64,000 nt of DNA, taken from Nocardia vulneris (lineage in GTDB: Bacteria > Actinomycetota > Actinomycetes > Mycobacteriales > Mycobacteriaceae). Shown piece by piece: positions 17,815 to 26,143 of the stretch (position 1 is its first letter; every line of letters starts with the position of its first letter). The stretch lies in assembly GCF_001613425.1 (NCBI RefSeq), contig NZ_BDCI01000042.1, positions 62,001 through 126,000 on the forward strand, written 5' to 3'. The notes below the pieces were generated by a model. The model searched no databases. It saw nothing but the letters and a program-made list of their open reading frames with translations, and had not been told where the DNA came from. Made by a program: the position numbers and the translations under genes.

Positions 17815-18042
17815 AGCGGCACCATCGCCGTATCCGGACTCGGCAGGCGCTGTGTAACCACGCAGCAACCTCGACGCGCGGCGTTTCGAGGCGCGCGCCG
17901 GCACAGTTGTGTTGCGCACGCGACTGTCAGGTTTGGCACGGGGGTGGAGGGGGAACGTGGCCGATGGAATCATTCGACAGGTACCGTTCGACCGGATAAT
18001 GAGCAGACCGAACACCACGGTTCCAGGAACGAGGGTTGCACG

Positions 18043-18708
18043 GTGTACGTAGTGGTCATGGGGTGTGGGCGCGTCGGTTCGGCGCTGGCTCGCGCCCTGG
18101 TGCGGGTGGGCCACGAGGTCACGGTGATCGACCGGGACTCCAGCGCCTTCCTGCGGCTCGGCTCGGATTTCCCGGGCGAGCGCATCACCGGCGTCGGCTT
18201 CGACCGAGATGTGCTGGTGCGGGCGGGAATCGAACGGGCGGACGCGTTCGCCGCGGTCTCCTCCGGCGACAACTCCAACATCATCTCCGCCCGGGTGGCG
18301 CGGGAGATGTTCGGCGTCGAGCGGGTGGTCGCCCGCATCTACGACGCGAAACGCGCCGCGGTGTACGAGCGGCTCGGCATCCCGACCATCGCGACGGTGC
18401 CGTGGACGACCGACCGGTTCCTGCGCACGCTCATCAGCGACAGCAGCACCACCACCTGGCGCGATCCCACCGGCACGGTCGCAGTTACCCCGCTGCCACT
18501 ACACGAGGACTGGTACGGACGCACCGTCCGGGATCTGGAGCAGGCGGTCGGGATCCGGGTCGCGTTCATCATCCGGTTCGGCCAGGGCCTGCTGCCCGAC
18601 AGCAAGACCATCGTGCAGGCGGACGATCTCGTCTACGTCGCCGCGACATCCGGTTCGGTGGGCGAGGCCATCGCGCTGGCAGGCAAGCCCCCCGTGAGCG
18701 AGGACTGA
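18043..18708 (+). CDS. ceoB: Trk-type potassium uptake RCK protein CeoB
   Basis: The 221-residue protein has an N-terminal Rossmann RCK_N domain starting MYVVVMGCGRVGSALARAL, with the nucleotide-binding GxGxxG and the acidic residue in VTVIDRD. A C-terminal RCK_C domain ends near residue 215. It is the cytosolic gating subunit of a Trk/Ktr-type channel. The start is GTG at 18043. It is followed 2 bp later by ceoC, the same pair as Rv2691-Rv2692. No TrkH/TrkG membrane subunit is in the window, so the partner is elsewhere or is the divergent KimA-like protein. Confidence 0.93.
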   Translation: MYVVVMGCGRVGSALARALVRVGHEVTVIDRDSSAFLRLGSDFPGERITGVGFDRDVLVRAGIERADAFAAVSSGDNSNIISARVAREMFGVERVVARIYDAKRAAVYERLGIPTIATVPWTTDRFLRTLISDSSTTTWRDPTGTVAVTPLPLHEDWYGRTVRDLEQAVGIRVAFIIRFGQGLLPDSKTIVQADDLVYVAATSGSVGEAIALAGKPPVSED

Positions 18709-18710
18709 AC

Positions 18711-19382
18711 ATGAAGGTGGCCATCGCAGGCGCGGGCGCCGTCGGCCGATCCATCGCCAGGGAACTCCTGCGCGGCGGGCACAGCGTCATGCTGCTGGAG
18801 CGCCAGCTCGACCATATCGACCCCGAGGCGATCCCGGACGCGGTCTGGGTGCACGCCGACGCCTGCGAGCTGGCGCTGCTCGAGGACGCGGGTCTGGAAA
18901 CCTACGAGGTGGTCATCGCCGCCACCGGCGACGACAAGACGAACGTGGTGCACAGCCTGCTCGCCAAGACCGAGTTCGGCGTGCGCCGGGTGGTGGCCCG
19001 GGTGAACGATCCGCGCAACGAGTGGCTGTTCGACAGTTCCTGGGGTGTCGATGTCGCGGTGTCCACGCCTCGGCTGCTGGCCTCGCTGGTCGAAGAAGCG
19101 GTGACGGTGGGCGATCTGGTGCGGCTGATGACGCTGCGCCAGGGGCAGGCGAATCTGGTCGAGATCACCCTGCCCGGCGACACCGCCCTTGCCGGAAAGC
19201 CGGTGCGCACGCTCACCCTGCCGCGCGATGCCGCCCTGGTGACGATCCTGCGCGGCGGCCGGGTGATCGTGCCGCAGCCCGACGATCCGTTCGAGGGCGA
19301 CGACGAGCTGTTGTTCGTGACCTCGGTGGAGGCGGAGGAGGACCTGCGGGTCGAACTCGCCAACCACGGCATCAAGCCTTGA
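18711..19382 (+). CDS. ceoC: Trk-type potassium uptake RCK protein CeoC (TrkB)
   Basis: The 223-residue second RCK protein begins MKVAIAGAGAVGRSIAREL and has the same RCK_N plus RCK_C layout as CeoB. The C-terminal domain contains GDTALAGKPVRTLTLP. Its ATG lies 2 bp after the CeoB stop, so the two are co-translated. Pairs of RCK subunits usually assemble into a hetero-octameric ring that senses NAD(H), ATP/ADP or c-di-nucleotides; which one applies here is not visible in the sequence. Confidence 0.93.
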   Translation: MKVAIAGAGAVGRSIARELLRGGHSVMLLERQLDHIDPEAIPDAVWVHADACELALLEDAGLETYEVVIAATGDDKTNVVHSLLAKTEFGVRRVVARVNDPRNEWLFDSSWGVDVAVSTPRLLASLVEEAVTVGDLVRLMTLRQGQANLVEITLPGDTALAGKPVRTLTLPRDAALVTILRGGRVIVPQPDDPFEGDDELLFVTSVEAEEDLRVELANHGIKP

Positions 19383-19420
19383 CTCCCCGACAGGGCTGAT
19401 GCGCGACGGTCGCGAACGAA

Positions 19421-20047
19421 TTACGCGGCCAGCTTCAATTCCGCGCGCAGCTTGTTCAGCGCGCGATGCTGCATCACCCGGACGACGCCCGGGCTGGTGC
19501 CGATCGCCTCGGCGGTCTGCGCGGCCGACCAGCCGAGCACGATCCGCATGACCAGCACCTCACGATGCGCGGGGGCGAGGATCTTCATGAGTTCCCGGGT
19601 GGCCACCCGCCGTTCGGACGCCAGGGCCCACTCCTCCGGCCCGGCGGCGGTCGACGGCGCGTCCGGCATTTCCGCCATCGGATAGGTGGGGTGCTGCTGC
19701 GAGCGGCGGAACGCGTCGGACACCTTGTTCGCCGCGATGCCGTAGACGAAGGCGAGGAAGGACTTGCCCTGGTCCCGGTAGCGCGGGATCGCGTTCACGG
19801 TGGCGATCAGGATCTCCTGCACCACGTCGTCGGCGGTGACTTGCAGATGAGCCGTATTACCAAGGCGCGCACCGCAATACCGGCGAACCAGCGGATGGAC
19901 GATGCGGACGATCTCGCTGACCGCGCCGCGATCGCCCGCGGCCGCGGGACCGATCAGTTTGTCCAGTTCGGCGCCGACCCGGCGGCTCTCCGACAGGGCC
20001 GGATGGTGGTTCTTCGACGGTGCTGCGGTCTTGTGCTCGGGGGCCAC
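19421..20047 (-). CDS. RNA polymerase sigma factor, SigD/ShbA-type ECF
   Basis: The 208-residue sigma-70 family protein has region 2 (AHLQVTADDVVQEILIATV, then YRDQGKSFLAFVYGIAANKVSDAFRR) and region 4 (LAPAHREVLVMRIVLGWSAAQTAEAIGTSPG, then VRVMQHRALNKL). The sequence is closest to the SigD / ShbA group, which in Streptomyces controls the principal sigma gene and in mycobacteria ribosomal and stress genes. GTG at 20047 is the chosen start because the residues upstream are low-quality. No anti-sigma gene is adjacent. It converges on ceoC with a 38-bp gap. Confidence 0.88.
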   Translation of the reverse strand: MAPEHKTAAPSKNHHPALSESRRVGAELDKLIGPAAAGDRGAVSEIVRIVHPLVRRYCGARLGNTAHLQVTADDVVQEILIATVNAIPRYRDQGKSFLAFVYGIAANKVSDAFRRSQQHPTYPMAEMPDAPSTAAGPEEWALASERRVATRELMKILAPAHREVLVMRIVLGWSAAQTAEAIGTSPGVVRVMQHRALNKLRAELKLAA

Positions 20048-20213
20048 GGTCCGAGTCCTTTCGTGCGATCGTGCGTGTTTTTCTCGACGCACTGATCGTC
20101 TGCCGAACTCGGGTCGCCTTCCAGGCACCCCAGGGTGGGTAACCACCCACCTCTGCGGTGGGAAACGCCCCACCCACTGTGTTTTCGCAGGACACGCCCG
20201 CGGGGTTAACGCG

Positions 20214-20927
20214 CTACGCGGGTTCGGCCGCGGCGGCGCCCCGGCGCACGGGCAGATGACCCGCCCGGCGCACCGCCCACACGGTGACCACCAGCGCGAC
20301 GGCGGTGAGCGGCCAGCCCATCCCGATCCGGGCGACGGCGAGCCATCCGGTCCGGTCGGTGTCGTAGAGCTGGGACTGCACCAGATAGCGCGCGGCGAAC
20401 ACGACCACCCACGTGGTGGTGGCGAGGTAGTAGAGGCGCTGCACCCGCCGATCGGAACGCCAGTCGGTGCCGTGGCCGTTGAGCACGCCCCAGATCACGC
20501 CGACGAGCGGCCAGCGCACCAGCATCGACACCAGGAACACGCCCGCGTACACCAGGCTGGTGTAGATGCCGAACAGGAAGAAGCCCTTCGCCTCCCCCAT
20601 CCGGTAGGCGATGAACGCGCAGATACCGACGCCGAGGAAGCCGGAGATGGCGGGCTGGATGGGGCTGCGCCGGACGAGCCGCCAGATCAGGATCAGCGCG
20701 GCGACACCGAGCGCGGCCCAGATGGCGGCGGTGAGGCCCGCGAAACCGTTCACGGGGACGAAGACGACAACGGGGACTGTCGAAGAGATCAGGCCGCTGA
20801 ACCCGCCGAGCTGCTCCAGCAGGGTCTGTTCGGCGACTGCTTCGTCAGGGTCGACCTGGTCCGGGTCGAGAGCCGTTGCGGGCTCGGTCTGTTCGCCTGG
20901 GGCGGCGTTGTCGTTGCTCGATGGCAT
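20214..20927 (-). CDS. DUF3159 family membrane protein
   Basis: The 237-residue integral membrane protein has an acidic N-terminal tail (EQTEPATALDPDQVDPDEAVAEQ) and about six hydrophobic segments, including ISSTVPVVVFVPVNGFAGL and ISGFLGVGICAFIAYRMGEAKGFF. It matches the actinobacterial DUF3159 family (Rv2693c). The function is unknown. Its start is 3 bp from the stop of the OB-fold protein gene (TGA at 20931), so the two form an operon transcribed leftward. Confidence 0.9.
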   Translation of the reverse strand: MPSSNDNAAPGEQTEPATALDPDQVDPDEAVAEQTLLEQLGGFSGLISSTVPVVVFVPVNGFAGLTAAIWAALGVAALILIWRLVRRSPIQPAISGFLGVGICAFIAYRMGEAKGFFLFGIYTSLVYAGVFLVSMLVRWPLVGVIWGVLNGHGTDWRSDRRVQRLYYLATTTWVVVFAARYLVQSQLYDTDRTGWLAVARIGMGWPLTAVALVVTVWAVRRAGHLPVRRGAAAAEPA

Positions 20928-20930
20928 ACG

Positions 20931-21308
20931 TCAGCTGTTCCCGCGCAATTCGTAGTAGGGGTTGTAGATCACTTTGCGGCCGTCTCGATCGCCGACCCGG
21001 CCGCGCACCAAGATACGTCGTCCCGGCTCGATACCGGGAATGCGCCGACGGCCGATCCACACCAGGGTGATGGCATCGGTGCCGTCGAAGAATTCCGCTT
21101 GCACACTGGCGCCCGCGGACTTCGGACACGCTTCGACGCTGCGTAGCCTACCGAGCATGGTGGCCTCGTCGCCGCGGCGACACTCCGAGGCCCGGCACGC
21201 GCCGGAGGCTTCGGATTTCTCGGCGAGTTCTTCTGCGTCCAACTGGTCGATATCTTCGGTCAGTCTGCGGCCCAGACGTCGAAAATACCCTGAGGCTGCG
21301 GATGACAT
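20931..21308 (-). CDS. OB-fold nucleic acid binding domain-containing protein
   Basis: The 125-residue protein has an N-terminal helix-rich part (YFRRLGRRLTEDIDQLDAEELAEKS), a CRASECRRGDEATMLG segment and a single OB-fold strand series (VEACPKSAGASVQAEFFDGT, then ITLVWIGRRRIPGIEPGRRI). It is orthologous by context and length to Rv2694c. It likely binds single-stranded DNA or RNA, but this is inferred from the fold alone. The start is ATG at 21308. It is the first gene of a two-gene operon with the DUF3159 gene. Confidence 0.87.
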   Translation of the reverse strand: MSSAASGYFRRLGRRLTEDIDQLDAEELAEKSEASGACRASECRRGDEATMLGRLRSVEACPKSAGASVQAEFFDGTDAITLVWIGRRRIPGIEPGRRILVRGRVGDRDGRKVIYNPYYELRGNS

Positions 21309-21403
21309 TTCGCACGCTCTCCTGCATAGAGCAGACAGTGTGGGTCGCACACCATCGTGGTTTCCACATACGACCGGCTGTGGCCGTACCCCCGCCACTG
21401 TAG

Positions 21404-22159
21404 ATGCACCAGAGCACCCCCGCTACGCTCGGACCGGTGTTCGACTCCCCACACTCCGTGTCGCCCGCTCAGGTCGTCGTGGCCTTGCCCGGCAGCGGAT
21501 CCGACGCGGATTTCGCCCGGCGCGCCTTCGAACCGGCGGGCAGAGCACGCCGTCTCGACGTGGTCGCGGTACAGCCGGACCCGGCCGCCGTCGTCGCGAG
21601 TTATCGAGCCGCGCTCGAGGCCGCGGCCGCGACGGGTCCCGTTGTTGTGGCGGGAATCTCGCTCGGCGCGGCGGTCGCGATCGAGTGGGCCGCCGAACAT
21701 CCCGAGCTGACCGCGGGCGTGGTCGCGGCTCTGCCCGCGTGGACCGGTCCCGACACCGCCGCCTGCCCCGCCACCGTGAGCGCCGGGGTGACCGCGGCCC
21801 AGTTGCGCGCCGACGGGCTCGACGCCGTGGTCGAACGGATGCGGGCGAGCAGCCCCGCGTGGCTCGCCGACGCGCTCACCCAATCCTGGCGCTCGCAGTG
21901 GCCGGGACTGCCCGACGCGCTCGACGAGGCCGCCGAATACAAATGGCCGGGCACCGAATGCCTCAGCACGCTGCAGGTGCCGGTGGCCGTGGTGACGGCG
22001 GTCGACGACCCGGTGCACCCGTTCGCCATCGCCGAGGAGTGGGCGGCACTGATCCCCCGCTCCGCGATCCACCGGATCACCCTCGCCGAACTGGGCGCCG
22101 AACCGGCCGTCCTCGGCCACACCGGCTTCGCCGCCCTCACCCGCACCGGCGCCTTCTGA
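21404..22159 (+). CDS. Alpha/beta hydrolase family protein
   Basis: The 251-residue alpha/beta-hydrolase fold protein has the nucleophile elbow GISLGA (VVVAGISLGAAVAIEW) and an acidic-residue segment VAVVTAVDDPVHPF. A possible catalytic His is in HTGFAALT near the C-terminus. The substrate is unknown. It corresponds by context to Rv2695. ATG 21404 gives a short leader; a later GTG at 21437 (MFDSPHSVSPAQ) is an alternative start. It is divergent from the OB-fold gene. Confidence 0.85.
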   Translation: MHQSTPATLGPVFDSPHSVSPAQVVVALPGSGSDADFARRAFEPAGRARRLDVVAVQPDPAAVVASYRAALEAAAATGPVVVAGISLGAAVAIEWAAEHPELTAGVVAALPAWTGPDTAACPATVSAGVTAAQLRADGLDAVVERMRASSPAWLADALTQSWRSQWPGLPDALDEAAEYKWPGTECLSTLQVPVAVVTAVDDPVHPFAIAEEWAALIPRSAIHRITLAELGAEPAVLGHTGFAALTRTGAF

Positions 22160-22380
22160 CCGTCACCTGCCGAACAAGGCAGGCGCACAACGAATCTCGG
22201 CCGCATACCGGCAGCGCCGCGGGCACATCCCGCCGACCGCGCGGGCCGATCAACGGGCAACCGACCCCGCCGCCGCCGGCCGGGCGAAACACCACGGCCG
22301 TCGCCACCCGAGCGGTGCGCCCGAACTCGCATAGTACGGGCGAGTCCTGCGAAAACGCACCGGGTGGGCGCATTCCCCAG
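22160..22380. other. Convergent gap, left part, no gene seen
   Basis: C-rich, low-complexity sequence lies between the hydrolase stop and the family B palindrome at 22381. No gene, terminator T-run or promoter is recognised. The whole convergent gap to the DUF3710 stop codon (22578) is 418 bp. Confidence 0.5.
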
Positions 22381-22461
22381 TTGGCCAATTGATCACCAGG
22401 TATTGGTGGCGGCAACGGCCGAGAGGCTTCCGCCACCATTACCTGGTGATCAACTGACCAG
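22381..22461. repeat. Dispersed palindromic element, family B copy 2
   Basis: An 81-bp inverted repeat runs from TTGGCCAATTGATCACCAGG to CCTGGTGATCAACTGACCAG. The core, CAACGGCCGAGAGGCTTC, matches copy 1 and is the reverse complement of the core in copies 3 and 4, so the element has a readable orientation. It lies between the converging hydrolase and DUF3710 genes. Confidence 0.9.
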
Positions 22462-22577
22462 TAACGACCGCGCGCGATGTCGGCGGTGGACTGCACCGGC
22501 TCGGCGTTCGCGGGCGAGGTGCCGCTGCCGACCGGGACGGCGTCGAATCGGGCTGGGCCGGTTCGGGTTTCGGCGCG

Positions 22578-23426
22578 CTAGTTCAGGCCGAGCTGCTGCA
22601 TGGCCGAACCGTCGGCACCGCGGCGCGGGCCCTCCGGCAGGCGCGGCGGCAGCTGGGGGTTGGCTTGGGCTTGCGCCTGGGCCGCCAGCTGCTGCTGTTG
22701 CGCGTCGACCTGGGCCTGATGGGCCGCGGCCAGCTGTTCGGCGAGTTCCTGTGGCAGTACCACCGGCAGCGGCTCGCGCACCGGCAGCGGGTCGTCGCCG
22801 CGGCGGATCACGGTCTCGCGCAGGATCGCCCGGGCCGCGGCGACCAGCGGGCTGCCGTCGTTCGCCGCACCGGACGGACCGGCCGCGACCAAACGCACCA
22901 TCCAGCGCGGTCCGTCGACCCCGATGAACCGCAGATCGGCGCCCTCGGTGACGGCCAGCAGTTCGCGACCCCACGGCCCGGTCTCCACCGCGACCCGCGA
23001 GCCGTCCTTGCGCAGCGAATCCGCGAGATCCGCGGCCACCGTGCGCCACTGGCCCGCCGACTTGGGGGCCGCGTACGCCGCGACGGTGATCCGGCCGTGT
23101 TCGGTCGCGAGGTGCACCGCCTGCGGTGCACCGTCGGGCGTCATCTCGACCTGCAGCTGACCGCCCTGCGGCACCGGCAGGATCACCGAGCCCAGATCGA
23201 GCCGTTGCTCGGCGACCCGGTCGAGCAGGTCGGCCACGTCGTCGTAGTCGTGCGGGCCGGACGGCGTCTCGTCGGCGGCGGCGACATGGCGGCCGACGGG
23301 CACGATCGGGTGCTCGTCGGTGTCGTAGTCGTCCTCGTCGTATTCCTCGACCTCGTCGTACTCGTCGGCCGGATACCGGTCGTCGTCGTAGTCCGCCGAC
23401 CGCTTCTTCTTTCCGAACAGTCCCAT
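22578..23426 (-). CDS. DUF3710 domain-containing protein
   Basis: The 282-residue cytosolic protein begins MGLFGKKKRSADYDDD, followed by a highly acidic Asp/Glu/Tyr tract (residues 10-40). The folded DUF3710 core (about 65-225) contains LGSVILPVPQGGQLQVEM and GPWGRELLAV. A Gln/Ala/Pro-rich tail (about 235-282) may be a flexible or coiled segment. The function is unknown. It is orthologous by context to Rv2696c. Its ATG overlaps the dut stop codon by one base (TAATG), showing translational coupling to dut. Confidence 0.9.
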   Translation of the reverse strand: MGLFGKKKRSADYDDDRYPADEYDEVEEYDEDDYDTDEHPIVPVGRHVAAADETPSGPHDYDDVADLLDRVAEQRLDLGSVILPVPQGGQLQVEMTPDGAPQAVHLATEHGRITVAAYAAPKSAGQWRTVAADLADSLRKDGSRVAVETGPWGRELLAVTEGADLRFIGVDGPRWMVRLVAAGPSGAANDGSPLVAAARAILRETVIRRGDDPLPVREPLPVVLPQELAEQLAAAHQAQVDAQQQQLAAQAQAQANPQLPPRLPEGPRRGADGSAMQQLGLN

Positions 23427-23917
23427 TACGCCTCCTTGCCGGCTGCCCGGCCCGCCCCGGTCAGACTCGCGTGACCGCCGCTGGACCCGTAACCGCCCGC
23501 GCCCCGGCTGGTTTCGTCGAGCGAGTCGACCTCGACGAAATCCACCAACTCGACCCGCTGCACCAGCAGCTGGGCGATCCGGTCGCCGCGGCGCAGCTCG
23601 ATCGGCGTGCGCGGGTCGTGGTTGATCAGGCACACCTTGATCTCGCCGCGGTAGCCGGCGTCGACGGTGCCCGGGGTGTTCACCACCGACAGACCGGCCT
23701 TCGCGGCCAGGCCCGAGCGGGGGTGGATGAGACCGACCGTGCCGACCGGCAGCGCGATCGCGAGGCCGGTGCCGACCAACGCCCGCTCCCCCGGTTCCAG
23801 GATCACGTCGGCGGTGGTGCACAGGTCGACGCCCGCGTCGCCGTGGTGGGCGCGCGTCGGCAGGGGAATGCCGGGATCGAGCCGCAGCACCGCTATCGGT
23901 GGCAGTTCTGTACTCAC
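23426..23917 (-). CDS. dut: dUTP diphosphatase
   Basis: The 163-residue trimeric dUTPase hydrolyses dUTP to dUMP and diphosphate, keeping uracil out of DNA and feeding dTMP synthesis. All five family motifs are visible: HHGDAGVDL (I), HPRSGLAAK (III region, with PRSGLA), NTPGTVDAGYRGEIKV (with the catalytic Asp), RGDRIAQLLVQ, and the Gly-rich C-terminal motif V GAGGYGSSGGH. The length is normal. It is the first gene of an operon with the DUF3710 gene, as in Rv2697c-Rv2696c. Confidence 0.96.
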   Translation of the reverse strand: MSTELPPIAVLRLDPGIPLPTRAHHGDAGVDLCTTADVILEPGERALVGTGLAIALPVGTVGLIHPRSGLAAKAGLSVVNTPGTVDAGYRGEIKVCLINHDPRTPIELRRGDRIAQLLVQRVELVDFVEVDSLDETSRGAGGYGSSGGHASLTGAGRAAGKEA

Positions 23918-24046
23918 GACTCGACCTCCGGATTCTCGGCTCCGTCGTGAGCGGGACTAGGTGTGTCCATGGTTCGCTCGCTTCGCTCCCTCACGTTGGT
24001 CGAGCCTACGCGTACAGCTCGGACAGACGTGACTTAGTGTTGACTC

Positions 24047-24559
24047 GTGTCGGACCAGCCCAACCCAGTGACTATGGACGAGAAACAGCCGAGCCCACAG
24101 CCGTACCGCGAGCGCCTCTGGGTGCCGCTGTGGTGGTGGCCGGTGGCCTTCGCCGTGACCGGCTTGCTGGCTGCCGAAATCCATATGGGCGCACCGGGTG
24201 TGCGCGCCTGGCTGCCCTACGTACTGCTCTTCCCGGTACCGGTGTGGGTGCTGCTCTGGCTGAGCAGGCACCGGGTGGAGGTCGCGCCGGATGCCTCGGG
24301 CACGCTCGAACTGCGCGCCGACCGCGCCCACCTGCCGGTGAATTTCGTTGCGCGTGCGGCCGTCGTTGCCCACACGGCGAAGAGTGCGGCGCTGGGTCGC
24401 CAGCTCGACCCCGCCGCCTACGTACAGCACCGGCCGTGGATCGGGCCGATGGTGTTGCTCGTGCTCGACGATCCCGACGACCCGACGCCGTACTGGCTGG
24501 TCAGTACGCGCAGGCCCGAACGGGTCCTGGCCGCGCTCGGAGTGCCGAGCGCGGGCTGA
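24047..24559 (+). CDS. DUF3093 family membrane protein
   Basis: The 170-residue protein has two adjacent membrane segments (WWWPVAFAVTGLLAAEIHMG and VRAWLPYVLLFPVPVWVLLWL), followed by a soluble domain of about 100 residues that ends LVSTRRPERVLAALG. It matches the actinobacterial DUF3093 family (Rv2698). The function is unknown. It is divergent from dut and converges on the DUF4193 gene. Confidence 0.9.
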   Translation: MSDQPNPVTMDEKQPSPQPYRERLWVPLWWWPVAFAVTGLLAAEIHMGAPGVRAWLPYVLLFPVPVWVLLWLSRHRVEVAPDASGTLELRADRAHLPVNFVARAAVVAHTAKSAALGRQLDPAAYVQHRPWIGPMVLLVLDDPDDPTPYWLVSTRRPERVLAALGVPSAG

Positions 24560-24606
24560 TGGCCTGAACCCTCATCGAGATCGGGGGCCGAGCGGTGTGC
24601 TCGCGC

Positions 24607-24909
24607 TCAGGCCGCGCAGTCCATGCAAATCATCTGACCGCCCTTCTCGCTGGCCAGCCTGCTGCGGTGGTGCACGAGGAAGCAGCTGGAACAGGTGAAC
24701 TCGTCGGCCTGCTTCGGGATCACCCGAACCGTCAGCACTTCCTCGGACAGGTCCGCGCCGGGAAGCTCGAACGACTCCGCGGTATCGGATTCGTCGATAT
24801 CCACGACGGCGGACTGTGCCTCGTTACGACGAGCCTTCAGCTCCTCCAGCGAATCTTCCGACACGTCGTCGGTTTCGGTGCGCCTCGGTGCGTCATAGTC
24901 GGTTGCCAT
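24607..24909 (-). CDS. DUF4193 family protein
   Basis: This 100-residue acidic protein has a C-terminal zinc-ribbon-like motif, two CxxC pairs in CSSCFLVHHRSRLA and MICMDCAA. The N-terminal half is Asp/Glu-rich (YDAPRRTETDDVSEDSLEELKARR). The family (Rv2699c) is highly conserved in actinobacteria and resembles RNA-polymerase-associated or ribosome-associated small zinc proteins, but no function is assigned here. Confidence 0.92.
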   Translation of the reverse strand: MATDYDAPRRTETDDVSEDSLEELKARRNEAQSAVVDIDESDTAESFELPGADLSEEVLTVRVIPKQADEFTCSSCFLVHHRSRLASEKGGQMICMDCAA

Positions 24910-25398
24910 GTCGTCTTCCCCTCGTCCTTACTTCGTATATCCCGGACCGGTCCACTCACACCGATTCCGCGAGGAATCGCCGTGACTCGTACCGCCCCGC
25001 CGGTGGTGCACGTCACACGCACACCGGTCACTCATCAGGGCGGATCGGGCTGATCCACTCCGGATAGCGCTCGGTAAACGCAGGACATGCCCTACTTGTT
25101 CCCGCGACCGACCACCAATTTCGCCACCGGCGATTCGATCTGGGCCGCCAGACAATAGCGGACCCCGCGACAAAAGTCGCAATCAAAACACAGACGATTC
25201 GAAACCGACGGGTAATCGACACCTCCCGTCGAACTCCCCGAGACCTGGGGCGCGGTTGCCGGGCACCGAGGCCCGGTGCGCGGCCCGCCCGCGCGCACCA
25301 CGCCCGGGCCGGGCAGCGTCGGCCCAGCACGCACCGCGGCCCCGAACTCCGTCGGCCTGCCTTCGCCCGGACCCGAATCCTTTTCGTAGAGTGTGCTG
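24910..25398. other. Divergent promoter gap, no gene seen
   Basis: A gap of about 490 bp separates the DUF4193 and cei genes, which are divergent. Frames on the minus strand are open but have poor codon usage and no family match. No riboswitch-like or repeat structure was recognised. Confidence 0.4.
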
Positions 25399-26076
25399 GT
25401 GGTTTCACTGATCACCGAAGGCCGCCCCGTGGATTCCCAGGGCAGGCCCTTCCTCCGCCGACGACCGCAGCCCTGGCTCATCATGCTCGGCGTCCTGCTG
25501 CTGATCTGCACGATCGTGTGGGTCAAGGCACTGACGACGACCGAACGCGACACCAGCGCGATGGCCTGCAACTCGCCGAGCCCGGCTACCGATCCCGGCG
25601 CCGGGCAGCCCGTCGCGCTCGGCCAGCGGGTCGGCAACGGGCGGTTACAGGACGTGGAACCGGCGCCGCTGGCCGCCGCCAAGGTGCGCGTGCTGAACGC
25701 GAACAACCAGCGCGGCCAGGCGGCCCATGTCGCGGCCCAGTTCGGCGATCTCGGGTTCGCCAGCGCGCCGGGGACGCAGTTCGGCAACGATTCGGTATAC
25801 GTCAACGGCGACCTCGAGTGCACCGGCCAGATCCGGTTCGGCGTGAACGGCCGTCCGGCGGCCGCCTCGGTGCAGTTGGTGGTGCCGTGCGCCGAGCTGA
25901 TCGAAGACCAGCGCAGCGACGACACCGTGGACATGGTGCTCGGTTCGCTGTTCCGCGACATCCGGCCCAGCAACGACGCCGAAGAGGTGTTGCGGTCACT
26001 GAAGAACCCCGCGCCCGGCGGACCGCCGCAGATCGATATCAAGCTGCTCGACGCCGCCCGCCAGGCGCGCTGCTAG
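25399..26076 (+). CDS. cei: Cell envelope integrity protein Cei (LytR_C domain)
   Basis: The roughly 225-residue protein has a short cytosolic tail, one membrane anchor (PWLIMLGVLLLICTIVWVKA) and an exported LytR_C domain (VRVLNANNQRGQAAHVAAQFGDLGF). Mycobacterial Rv2700 (cei) has this layout and is needed for envelope integrity and virulence. The gene lies upstream of the converging suhB gene, the same order as Rv2700-Rv2701c. The start is a GTG near 25399; an upstream in-frame alternative begins at 25393. Confidence 0.88.
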   Translation: MVSLITEGRPVDSQGRPFLRRRPQPWLIMLGVLLLICTIVWVKALTTTERDTSAMACNSPSPATDPGAGQPVALGQRVGNGRLQDVEPAPLAAAKVRVLNANNQRGQAAHVAAQFGDLGFASAPGTQFGNDSVYVNGDLECTGQIRFGVNGRPAAASVQLVVPCAELIEDQRSDDTVDMVLGSLFRDIRPSNDAEEVLRSLKNPAPGGPPQIDIKLLDAARQARC

Positions 26077-26143
26077 CTCGCGGCGCGTCTGCCGTCGCCT
26101 CTGTGCCCCTCGAGACCGCCGGTTTCGAGGAACACAGTCGTCA

